From Candidatus Latescibacterota bacterium (lineage in GTDB: Bacteria; Krumholzibacteriota; Krumholzibacteriia; WVZY01), in the NCBI GenBank assembly GCA_020352495.1, contig CP070677.1, forward strand, positions 2,797,057 to 2,842,312: a DNA stretch of 45,256 bases, given 5' to 3'. The translations under genes were made by a program, and so were the position numbers. The notes beneath the pieces were generated by a model. That model did not search any database, was not told where the DNA came from, and saw nothing but the letters and a program-made list of their open reading frames with translations. Position 1 is the first letter of the stretch, and every line of letters begins with the position of its first letter. Below, piece after piece: positions 21,319 to 29,241 of the stretch.

Positions 21319-21948
21319 TCACTTTAACTTTTCCGCGTGAAGATAGTTCCGGAGAGCCTTCAAGTGTTCCCAGGTATCCGTTTTCTTCCTCGGATCCCTC
21401 AAAAGAAACGCGGGGTTGTACATCACCATCAACTGGACCCCCGGGAATCTGGGAAGCGTGAAAAACTTCCCCGCTTCATCTTCCATTTTGATATCGGTTC
21501 TCGACGAATCCACCCATTTCACCGCCACAGCGCCAAGGAGAAGAATAACCTTGGGGGCCATCAGGGCGATTTGTTTTTCGAGAAACGGGAAACACGCATC
21601 AACCTCGTCCTTTGTAGGCGATCGATCGACTTCGGGCTTGCAGCGAACGACGTTGGTAATCAGGACGTCTTCGTTGGGTTCAAGGTCGATGGACTTGAGC
21701 ATCTTGTCGAGCAGTTCGCCCGCTCGCCCAACAAACGGTTTTCCCACTCGGTCCTCGTTGTCGCCCGGACGCTCGCTGACAATGAGGATCGGCGCCTTGG
21801 GGTTTCCGCGATCAATGACGATGTTGCTTCGGCTGTGACAGAGTGTGCAGCGCTGGCAGTCATAGCTGGAGAGTCTTTTTTTGTAGTCGGCGTAGCTCTC
21901 CGCGGCCAAGATTTGATTGAGCTCTGTATCAAAAAGATCGATTTGCAT
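21319..21948 (-). CDS. Family-4-like (4Fe-4S) uracil-DNA glycosylase
   Basis: 209 residues from ATG 21948, which has GGGGGG just upstream. Removes uracil from DNA in base excision repair. The iron-sulfur cysteines fit family 4: a CxxCxxC stretch at 31-37 and a pair 16 residues apart, Cys103 (VVRCKPE) and Cys119. KPFVGRAGELLDKML is characteristic. Two motifs are unusual: motif A reads SERPGDNED (58-66) instead of GEAPGxDED, and motif B reads YNPAFLLRDP (177-186) where HPxxLLR is usual, so the histidine is replaced by Asn178. Activity or specificity may differ from standard enzymes. Divergent from the MBL-fold gene. Confidence 0.85.
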   Translation of the reverse strand: MQIDLFDTELNQILAAESYADYKKRLSSYDCQRCTLCHSRSNIVIDRGNPKAPILIVSERPGDNEDRVGKPFVGRAGELLDKMLKSIDLEPNEDVLITNVVRCKPEVDRSPTKDEVDACFPFLEKQIALMAPKVILLLGAVAVKWVDSSRTDIKMEDEAGKFFTLPRFPGVQLMVMYNPAFLLRDPRKKTDTWEHLKALRNYLHAEKLK

Positions 21949-22010
21949 TGCCACCCCCCTTTGGGAATCGGCGCTTGCAACAGACAAACGTTACCTGTAC
22001 ACTGCCGTCT

Positions 22011-22652
22011 ATGATTTTCTATCAGATCGAAGCCGGTGGCGACAGGAATTTCTCCTATTTGATGGCCGACAAAGAGGGTGGCAAGGCGGCTTTGTTCGAT
22101 CCGTCGCGCGACGCGTCGCATTACATGCCGCTGCTCGAAAGGCACGGTCTCGAGGTCCTCTTTATAGTCGTCACACACGGACACGGCGACCACACTTGGG
22201 GTGTTTCCGAGGCCAAAAGACGGACCGGCGGGCGAATCGTGGCCTACAAGGGCAGCCACGTCGGCGCCGATGTCAAAGTCGGAGACGGAGATACGCTCGA
22301 GCTCGGGTCGATTGTGCTCGAGTTCATCCATACCCCGGGTCACACCGATGACTCCATCTGCATCCTCGGCGGCAAAAAGCTCATTACCGGCGACACACTT
22401 TTCGTCGGCAAGGTCGGGGGAACCGACTATGGCAAAGGCGCCAAGAAGGAGTACCACAGTCTTCACAAAAAGCTCATGACACTCGACGACGATGTCGAAG
22501 TGTACCCCGGACACGACTATGGCCTCGAACCCACTTCGACGATCGGGCAAGAGCGTAGAACCAACCCCTTTATCCTTCGCGAGTCGTTTGAGTCATTCGT
22601 CGAACTCAAACGAAACTGGCTCCAGTACAAACGTGAGCACGGAATCCCGTAA
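22011..22652 (+). CDS. Metallo-beta-lactamase-fold hydrolase (glyoxalase II / persulfide dioxygenase type)
   Basis: 213 residues from ATG 22011. Metal ligands are easily read: THGHGDH (His56, His58, Asp60, His61), His111 in TPGHTDDS, Asp128 in TGDTLF and His168 in YPGHDYG. The short single-domain form and the opening FYQIEAGGDRNFSYL fit the hydroxyacylglutathione hydrolase / ETHE1-like group. Whether it hydrolyses thioesters or oxidises persulfides cannot be told from sequence. A longer frame from 21948 overlaps the UDG start and is less likely. Confidence 0.85.
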   Translation: MIFYQIEAGGDRNFSYLMADKEGGKAALFDPSRDASHYMPLLERHGLEVLFIVVTHGHGDHTWGVSEAKRRTGGRIVAYKGSHVGADVKVGDGDTLELGSIVLEFIHTPGHTDDSICILGGKKLITGDTLFVGKVGGTDYGKGAKKEYHSLHKKLMTLDDDVEVYPGHDYGLEPTSTIGQERRTNPFILRESFESFVELKRNWLQYKREHGIP

Positions 22653-22731
22653 GACTTGTCCCTCCCAGACATCGCAAGTCTGACCACACGAGGGCTGACT
22701 GGTCACTGGCGGGCCGGGCGCCCACCGACGA

Positions 22732-22839
22732 GATGTGCGGTTCATGACGGGCCTAGCGCCCACTTCACTCGGCTTCCCGCCCTGCGCGCGGGTGGTCCTC
22801 GTTCGTTCCGCGCAAAGGGCCCGTCACAAACCGCACATC
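22732..22839. repeat. Conserved-core element in a long locus-specific hairpin (copy B)
   Basis: Arms 22732-22753 (GATGTGCGGTTCATGACGGG...) and 22817-22839 (...CCGTCACAAACCGCACATC) are complementary except for a few bases. They enclose the 63-bp core 22754-22816 shared, in opposite orientation, with copy A at 13.8 kb. Only the core and the GGGCCC border are common; the arms are unique. The interval 22653-22943 has no gene. Confidence 0.75.
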
Positions 22840-22943
22840 GTCACACCCGCCACCTTGGCCGGGGGCATGCATTTTGCAACAAATGGCTTGTGAATCCTTT
22901 GATCTCTCTAATTTTAAACGACTTATAACGGGCGGTGAGTCCG

Positions 22944-24590
22944 ATGAGCGAACACTTTTCCTCCACGGCGGCAAGAATCCGTGCACTGAAGACGTCGATC
23001 GTCTCTCTTCTCGAGAGCGATCGTGACAAGGGGATATCAACCGACAAGATAGAACAGAACCGAGACTTGCTCGTCGAGGCATACCAGAAGTTGTTGAACG
23101 ACGCGGCCACGAAGCTGCTCAAGGATTCCTTTGTCGGATCCGAAGAGTCCGTGCGGTCGATCGAAGAGGTGTACGCCGACTGGCAGGCCATCGACAGGGC
23201 GTTTCACGAGACGTTGTCTCTCGCATACCAAGGAGTTGTTCCGCGCCAAAACCTGCTTCTGGACGATATCCATGTGGAACTCAAACATCGCGTTGGTGAC
23301 CCGATCGCGGCGCTTTACACACGTCTGCATTCGATCTGGACGGAACATCTCGACTCGCATCCTTGGGACGCCCATCTGAGAAACGACCGCAAACACGTGG
23401 ACACCGAACAACTCGACAAGAGTCTCCACTCGCTGGTCCACGGCGACAACTTCGATGTCGAGGACGCGGTGGAAAAGCTCACAGGCCCGCTTCGGTACGC
23501 ATTCAGTCGTTACCTCGAGCGTGAGAACGACCCCACCGGTCTTCTCGAAGAGAGCCTTTGGATGCGACCCGAGATCATAGTCATCAACGATTACTGGCAA
23601 TATCACCCCCAGACGAGGATCATCGATCTCTTGAGCGCGACGGGGCGATCGAAATGCTCCGGTGCTTTCGCCAAGGTCCAGGACTTTTTCGCCGGCGACG
23701 AATCGGGCTCCGACCACACGACACCCCAACGAATCACAAACGAGGTTCAGAAGATCTACGGCGACGATAAGGACACGTATCTGCGTTGTCTCATGCTCCA
23801 TCCCAATCAGGACATACGGCGGTATGCGGTGAGCAATATTGATCTCCCGGGATTCTGGAAGGTCGCAACACCGGAGGCGGTCCCCCTGGCCACCATTCTC
23901 AGCATGCTCGAAAAAGTGGTCGGCTCCAATCGCTACGACGAAAACTTCCAGAAGGTGTTTTTTCACGCAGTGTACAGACGGCTCCTCTCGGCAACTTCAC
24001 GGTCCGAGGTTCTCTATGCCCGTGGAATCGTCAGGATCTTTACTCGACTCCCATTTGTTATGGAAGACCGATACTTTGAGAAGCTCATGGCGGTTGTCGA
24101 CTATCTCGCCGCAAAGGAAAGACAATACGGCATCCGGGACGGTATGCTAGACGGGTACGTCGAGGAGTTACTCCGAATGAACAAAAAGACGGAGACACGC
24201 GACAACGACTCGCCAAACTTCGCAAACATACCCGCAGTGGTCCTGAGAAAGCTCGCCAGAGACGGTCACTTCTGGTTCGATCTGACGATGCACCCCCTAT
24301 TCAAAATAGCGAAAGAAACAATCCCGCACATCAACAGCGAGGACCGGGCTATTCGCGTCGCGAACAATCACTTGATCAACCAAGACGTGCTTCGCGAGAT
24401 TGGCAAGAAGCGCGGACTCTTTCACTCGCTTTCTGCGAAGCTCGCCCTTCTTAGCAACCCGCGGACGCCTCCGTCCGTGTCGCTCAGCTACCTCTCGGAT
24501 CTCAACCGAAGCGATCAAGAGAAGCTGCTTCGCCGGAACACAGTCCATCCCGAAATCAGACAGAGAGTGCTCGAACGCATGCGGATCTGA
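22944..24590 (+). CDS. Helical repeat protein of unknown function
   Basis: 548 residues. I do not recognise the family. The N-terminal ~250 residues are charged and helical. The C-terminal half contains repeating units of the form L-x-x-H/N-P-x-x-x-x-R/P-x-x-V (LMLHPNQDIRRYAVSNI, LLSNPRTPPSVSLSYLSDL, LRRNTVHPEIRQRVLERMR), as in HEAT- or LRV-type scaffolds. No signal peptide or membrane segment. The ATG at 22944 is preceded by GGTGAG; a GTG at 22935 is also possible. It is upstream of the antiporter by 105 bp and may be co-transcribed. Confidence 0.7.
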   Translation: MSEHFSSTAARIRALKTSIVSLLESDRDKGISTDKIEQNRDLLVEAYQKLLNDAATKLLKDSFVGSEESVRSIEEVYADWQAIDRAFHETLSLAYQGVVPRQNLLLDDIHVELKHRVGDPIAALYTRLHSIWTEHLDSHPWDAHLRNDRKHVDTEQLDKSLHSLVHGDNFDVEDAVEKLTGPLRYAFSRYLERENDPTGLLEESLWMRPEIIVINDYWQYHPQTRIIDLLSATGRSKCSGAFAKVQDFFAGDESGSDHTTPQRITNEVQKIYGDDKDTYLRCLMLHPNQDIRRYAVSNIDLPGFWKVATPEAVPLATILSMLEKVVGSNRYDENFQKVFFHAVYRRLLSATSRSEVLYARGIVRIFTRLPFVMEDRYFEKLMAVVDYLAAKERQYGIRDGMLDGYVEELLRMNKKTETRDNDSPNFANIPAVVLRKLARDGHFWFDLTMHPLFKIAKETIPHINSEDRAIRVANNHLINQDVLREIGKKRGLFHSLSAKLALLSNPRTPPSVSLSYLSDLNRSDQEKLLRRNTVHPEIRQRVLERMRI

Positions 24591-24695
24591 TAGCGAAAAA
24601 CCTCCTTGCCTTCAAACCCCATATCGAGTAGGCTTCTCCTTCGAGTTACCTCCAGGAAAGGGAATTTTTCGTTTTTGGCACTTGACAACAAAGCT

Positions 24696-26138
24696 ATGCC
24701 TAGATTTGCCACAGCCTGTGGTCTGACTGCATTGGTTGTCCTGTCGTTCCACGGTCTCGCATTCGCCGAGACCGCGCACGAGACGACGCATGAAACCGAG
24801 TCGCTTGGTGCGCTCCTGCCGATTTGGTCGGTGATCCCCTTTGTCGGGATTCTGTTGTCTATTGCGTTCTTTCCTCTCTTCGCACCAAAATGGTGGCATC
24901 ATCATTTTCCAAAGGTCTCGGCCTTCTGGGCGACCCTTCTCGCCCTGCCGCTCATCGTGAAATACCGTGGTGAGGCCATCCACGAGATCCTCCACGTGTA
25001 CATCATCGAATACATACCGTTTATCATCCTGCTCTGGGCTCTGTTCACCGTAGCCGGCGGGATCCATGTCAAAGGGACGCTGAGTGGTTCTCCCACACTC
25101 AATCTCATCCTGCTCGTCATCGGTACGGTCATCGCCTCGTGGATGGGGACCACGGGAGCTTCGATGATATTGATCCGACCGGTGTTGCGTGCCAACGCGT
25201 GGAGAAGGCACAAGATTCACGTGATCATTTTTTTCATCTTCCTCGTAAGCAATATCGGCGGAGCTCTCACGCCGCTGGGTGATCCGCCTCTCTTCCTGGG
25301 CTTTTTGCTGGGTGTCCCGTTCTTCTGGACGATGAAGATCCTCCCGCACATGCTGTTTGTCGCCGTGCCGTTGCTCATACTGTTCTTCCTGATAGACAGT
25401 TTTTATTACCGGCGAGAGGAAAAACCGGAGACGACCGAGCGGGTTGCAGTCCGTGTGGAAGGGGCCCACAATCTGATCTTTCTTGCGGGAGTTGTGGGAG
25501 CGGTGCTCTTTAGTGGTATGTGGCGTCCGGGGGACGTCAACATACTGGGTGTTCACGAAGGTCTTCAACACATTGTGCGCGATCTCATACTGATCGTGAT
25601 GGGATTTGCCTCGCTGGCAACCACCAAAAAACAGATCAGAGACGACAATGAATTTACCTGGTTTCCCATCAAGGAAGTGGCAATTCTGTTCGCCGGTATA
25701 TTTATGTGCATCGTCCCGGCGATCTCCATACTACAGGCGGGTGAACACGGACAGCTCGCGTTCATCATGACAACACTAGAGACTCCCGCTCATTATTACT
25801 GGATCACAGGGTCGCTCTCGAGCTTTCTCGACAATGCGCCCTCGTACTTGACGTTCTTCAACTCGCTGCTTGGTAAGTTTTTCACGGGACTTCCCCACCA
25901 TGAGGGGGTCCACGGACTGCTCACCGAACAAGCCACCTACCTCAAGGCGATTTCGGCGGGCTCAGTGTTCTTTGGAGCGATGACTTACATTGGAAACGCT
26001 CCAAACTTCATGGTGAAAAGCATCTCCGAGGAGGCCGGTGTGCGGATGCCATCGTTCTTTGGGTATCCGTTCAAGTACGGGATTCCGATCCTTTTGCCGC
26101 TTTTCTTGCTTGTCACATTGGTTTTTTTTAGAATCTAG
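24696..26138 (+). CDS. Sodium:proton antiporter-like transporter (CitMHS_2 / NhaD-like, ion transporter superfamily)
   Basis: 480 residues. A cleavable signal (GLTALVVLSFHGLAFAE) is followed by ~12 hydrophobic segments. Conserved patches typical of the family: FSFD-type loops replaced here by TTGASMILIRPVLRAN, SNIGGALTPLGDPPLFLGFL and, in the second half, SSFLDNAPSYLTFF and FGAMTYIGNAPNFMVKSI. The two G-x-P-containing re-entrant regions mark the ion transporter superfamily. Such proteins are annotated as Na+/H+ antiporters or citrate-type carriers; the substrate is not proven. The start has no obvious ribosome site. Confidence 0.85.
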   Translation: MPRFATACGLTALVVLSFHGLAFAETAHETTHETESLGALLPIWSVIPFVGILLSIAFFPLFAPKWWHHHFPKVSAFWATLLALPLIVKYRGEAIHEILHVYIIEYIPFIILLWALFTVAGGIHVKGTLSGSPTLNLILLVIGTVIASWMGTTGASMILIRPVLRANAWRRHKIHVIIFFIFLVSNIGGALTPLGDPPLFLGFLLGVPFFWTMKILPHMLFVAVPLLILFFLIDSFYYRREEKPETTERVAVRVEGAHNLIFLAGVVGAVLFSGMWRPGDVNILGVHEGLQHIVRDLILIVMGFASLATTKKQIRDDNEFTWFPIKEVAILFAGIFMCIVPAISILQAGEHGQLAFIMTTLETPAHYYWITGSLSSFLDNAPSYLTFFNSLLGKFFTGLPHHEGVHGLLTEQATYLKAISAGSVFFGAMTYIGNAPNFMVKSISEEAGVRMPSFFGYPFKYGIPILLPLFLLVTLVFFRI

Positions 26139-26152
26139 TTTCGGAGGACGCC

Positions 26153-26710
26153 ATGGCCGTCACATACTACGAGCTGGTGATCAAAGGTAGCGGCAGGCTT
26201 TTGAAGGGGTTTGTCCGCGGGTACCAGGCGGCGAAATCGATCAAACGTGGTCTGATTTACTGCAACGACTATCCGATCAACACCCATCATCTGAAAGAGA
26301 TCCTCACGCTCCGTGGTGACAACGTGCATTTGATCTGCGCTGCACGGTTGCGATCTGCGTTTCTCAAGGCCGTCGAATCCGCGAAGGATCTCGAGTTCGA
26401 GGTGCTTTCTGATCAACAGATCACTAGGACGTCTCTCGATTTCGAGTTCTGCACGTTTAACCAAGATGTCGCCTCGGAGCTCAAACGGATATTTAGAACC
26501 CTGCCGGTTGGCCTCAAGCTCGCCCAATACGAGCCGAAAGAGTCCGTCGACCCCGATGCAAAAGGGGTGGAGTTCTACGCACCGGCGCACGACTACCGCT
26601 TCGAAGCAAAAGGTACGGTCGAGGGTGATATCGAGAAGCTGATCTCGTTTCACGCAAAGCTAGCCGCCCACGAATTCGTCGAAGTCGAAGATATTCTGAT
26701 CCACGTCTAA
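26153..26710 (+). CDS. Conserved-looking protein of unknown function
   Basis: 185 residues. The start is clear (GGAGG seven bases upstream, 14 bp after the antiporter stop), so it is very likely in the same operon. Soluble, mixed alpha/beta by composition, no signal peptide. The opening TYYELVIKGSGRLLKGFVRG and DVASELKRIFRTLPVGLKLA are distinctive, but I cannot assign a family. Converges on the DUF1028 gene. Confidence 0.75.
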   Translation: MAVTYYELVIKGSGRLLKGFVRGYQAAKSIKRGLIYCNDYPINTHHLKEILTLRGDNVHLICAARLRSAFLKAVESAKDLEFEVLSDQQITRTSLDFEFCTFNQDVASELKRIFRTLPVGLKLAQYEPKESVDPDAKGVEFYAPAHDYRFEAKGTVEGDIEKLISFHAKLAAHEFVEVEDILIHV

Positions 26711-26718
26711 ACGTCCGA

Positions 26719-27717
26719 CTATTCGGGCGCGACGGCGAGTATCCTGTTCAACTGTCCGGAGTCGTTCACGAGAAGCCCCGCCGCGGGAAGCCGCCTTGTA
26801 ACCTCGATCCAGAGCGGTTCTTTTGTGAACACATCGGTGAAGATTTTGAGCGCCTCGGTCTCCATTCCATCGGCAAACATCGTGATTGCCGCCCAGTACC
26901 TGATTTCTGTCACCTCGGGTGCGAGCTCCATCGCACGGTTGTAGGCTTCCATCGCTCCCTTGCTGTCCCTCGCCACCATTTTCTCATCGCCCTCGTTCAT
27001 CTTGAGGTAGGCCCGGTTTAGTGTGACGAGACGTCGGAGCTCGGCAAGCGGGGCCGGATGGTCTTCCACACGAAGATCTATGATCCTGTCCTTGTATTCG
27101 ACTCCAGTCGAGGTTCCCTTCACGATGACCATTGCCGCCGATTGTCTCCCACGTATATCGCCTCCCTCGCTCTGTGCCGCTTCGAGCGCGGCGAGCATCC
27201 GCTCGGCGAGATCCCCCGATGAGTTTCGAAACGCCTCCGCCATCGCTTCCCACACCGTGTTCTTTTCCATCAGGTTGGCCATTACGATGAAGTTCCCACC
27301 GGCTACATGACCCGCCTCACGGATGCAGTGGCGTCCCGTGTGCACCGCGCGGTTTCCCCTGGCGTCGATCATTCCGACCTGCCTCCACTCGGGGTGTGCA
27401 TCAGTTTCGAGGAGCCCGTTGAGTGCTTGTTCAGCCGTTTTGCCCGCCTGCATCATCTCGAGTCCCAGCGGGCCGTATGAAACGTCGGTCAGCGACTGCG
27501 TCGCGACGGCGCCAACCCCCGCTCTGACCCACGGGACAACCGTGCCCACGGAGAACCAGTGCGATTGAACAGCCACACCGAGCTGTCCAGTATCCGGGTC
27601 TCTCGCGACGATCGAATACGTCGTCACCGGTCGAACGGGCTCGTCGCTTACTACTGCGGCCTGGGCTACTGACACGAGACACACAAGAGATAGAACAACG
27701 AGTAATCTCATTCGCAT
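26719..27717 (-). CDS. Exported DUF1028 (Ntn-hydrolase-like) protein with C-terminal TPR
   Basis: 332 residues from ATG 27717 (GGAGG ten bases upstream). The signal peptide ends in AQA (~21). Residues ~30-225 are DUF1028: TTYSIVARDPDTGQLGVAVQ, VPWVRAGVGAVATQSLTDVS and a GRQSAAMVIVKG near the end. The fold is like N-terminal-nucleophile hydrolases, activity unknown. The tail has at least one TPR-like helix pair (AMEAYNRAMELAPEVTEIRY). Other DUF1028 proteins carry peptidoglycan-binding or TPR tails too. Divergent from pepT. Confidence 0.85.
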   Translation of the reverse strand: MRMRLLVVLSLVCLVSVAQAAVVSDEPVRPVTTYSIVARDPDTGQLGVAVQSHWFSVGTVVPWVRAGVGAVATQSLTDVSYGPLGLEMMQAGKTAEQALNGLLETDAHPEWRQVGMIDARGNRAVHTGRHCIREAGHVAGGNFIVMANLMEKNTVWEAMAEAFRNSSGDLAERMLAALEAAQSEGGDIRGRQSAAMVIVKGTSTGVEYKDRIIDLRVEDHPAPLAELRRLVTLNRAYLKMNEGDEKMVARDSKGAMEAYNRAMELAPEVTEIRYWAAITMFADGMETEALKIFTDVFTKEPLWIEVTRRLPAAGLLVNDSGQLNRILAVAPE

Positions 27718-27758
27718 GATCAAGATTCCTCCAAGTTTGACGTTACTACCGTTTGTTA

Positions 27759-27787
27759 TTGACGCTGCCCCCTTCCGATTCTATGAT
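27759..27787 (+). promoter_or_regulatory. Promoter of pepT
   Basis: TTGACG (27759-27764) and TATGAT (27782-27787) with a 17-bp spacer. The expected leader is ~73 nt before the ATG at 27867. Confidence 0.6.
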
Positions 27788-27866
27788 AAGAAGCCCTCAA
27801 ACATATGTTCGTTTATCATACAGGATTCTTACGTCAAAACCTAGCCCACAGACTCAAGGAGACCTC

Positions 27867-29138
27867 ATGAAGCTCAATCCGCCAAAAGAAACCGTTCTCG
27901 ACCGCTTCTTGAGATACGTAAAAATCGATACTCAGTCCGAGGAGGACTCAAAGAGCTATCCGAGCACGGACAAGCAACTCGTCCTACTCCGGATGCTCGT
28001 TGACGAATTGAAGGAGCTCGGTGTCACCGACGCACAGATAGACAAACATGGGTACGTGACGGGTACCGTGCCATCGACCATTCCCGGTGAGGCGGCCGCG
28101 GGGATCCCGACAATCGGCTTTATCGCCCACGTGGACACATCCCCCGCCATTACAGGCGAAAACGTAAAACCCGTTGTGCACAAAAACTACTCGGGCGGTG
28201 ACATCGTCCTGCCCGGAGATAAGTCACAGGTCATCTCTCCAAAGGAGTACCCAAACCTCGAGAAGCGCTACATTGGCATGGACATCGTCACGAGCGATGG
28301 AACAACCCTTCTCGGTGCCGACGACAAGGCGGGTGTGGCCCAAATCATGACCGCCGTCGACCAACTCATCCGAAACCCCGATCTCAAACACGGCGCCATT
28401 CGGGTTGCGTTTACCCCCGATGAGGAGATCGGGCTTGGCACAAAATACTTCGACGTCAAAAAATTTGGCGCGGACTTCGCATACACGGTGGACGGGGGGC
28501 CGCTTGGAGAGATCGAATTCGAGACCTTCAACGCCTTTGCGGCGAACATCAAGATTGTCGGTGTTGGCGTCCACCCCGGCTATGCGAAAGACAAACTCGT
28601 AAATGCGATCAAGGTTTTTGCAGACATCATCACACGCCTCCCCAAGGACATGGCCCCGGAGACCACAGAAGAACGCGAGGGCTATATCCACCCGTACGAC
28701 TTCGACGGTCAGGCCGAGGAAGTGATGATCAAACTGCTGGTGAGGGATTTCGAGATGGACGGTATCGAGGAAAAGAAGCAAATCCTCAGCCGTATTGTCG
28801 AGGAGGTGCGCGGTCTCTATCCCAAAGCGAAAATCGATCTGGAGTTCAAGGAACAGTATCTCAATATGCGCTACCCTATTGAAAAAGAGCCACGAGTACT
28901 GGAACACGCAGAAGAGGCCATTCGCCGGACCGGTGTCGAACCGCACTATATGTTGATCAGAGGCGGAACCGACGGGGCGAAACTCACGTACGAGGGCCTC
29001 TTGACACCCAACCTGTTTGCCGGTGGTGAGGCGTTTCACAGCAAGATCGAGTGGGTGCCGGTTCAGGTGATGGAAAAATCGGTTGAGACGATATTGAATC
29101 TTGCTGCGGTGTGGGCGGAAGATTCTGTCGGCTCCTGA
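27867..29138 (+). CDS. pepT: Peptidase T (M20B tripeptidase)
   Basis: Releases the N-terminal residue from tripeptides in the cytosol. 423 residues, normal for the family. Two-zinc M20 motifs: His88 and Asp90 in IAHVDTSP, bridging Asp in GADDKAG (150-155), catalytic Glu186-Glu187 in TPDEEIGLG, and RGGTDGAKLTYEGLLTPNLF with GGEAFHSK near the C-terminus. AAGGAGA lies ahead of the ATG. Confidence 0.95.
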   Translation: MKLNPPKETVLDRFLRYVKIDTQSEEDSKSYPSTDKQLVLLRMLVDELKELGVTDAQIDKHGYVTGTVPSTIPGEAAAGIPTIGFIAHVDTSPAITGENVKPVVHKNYSGGDIVLPGDKSQVISPKEYPNLEKRYIGMDIVTSDGTTLLGADDKAGVAQIMTAVDQLIRNPDLKHGAIRVAFTPDEEIGLGTKYFDVKKFGADFAYTVDGGPLGEIEFETFNAFAANIKIVGVGVHPGYAKDKLVNAIKVFADIITRLPKDMAPETTEEREGYIHPYDFDGQAEEVMIKLLVRDFEMDGIEEKKQILSRIVEEVRGLYPKAKIDLEFKEQYLNMRYPIEKEPRVLEHAEEAIRRTGVEPHYMLIRGGTDGAKLTYEGLLTPNLFAGGEAFHSKIEWVPVQVMEKSVETILNLAAVWAEDSVGS

Positions 29139-29241
29139 TTCTGACGACGCCACGGTTTTCTGTCTCGTGTCGGTCCGGAGGCGTTCGCAGACGCTTCAAG
29201 ACCCGAGTCCTGGTTGCCTGCTGTACTGGGGGAAGTCAAGG

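Noticed and set aside
24682..24687. TTGACA just before the antiporter start
   Set aside because: The matching -10 would fall inside the coding sequence and is not recognisable.
28224..29153. 309-codon antisense frame opposite pepT
   Set aside because: Lies entirely under a confident peptidase T gene and resembles no family.
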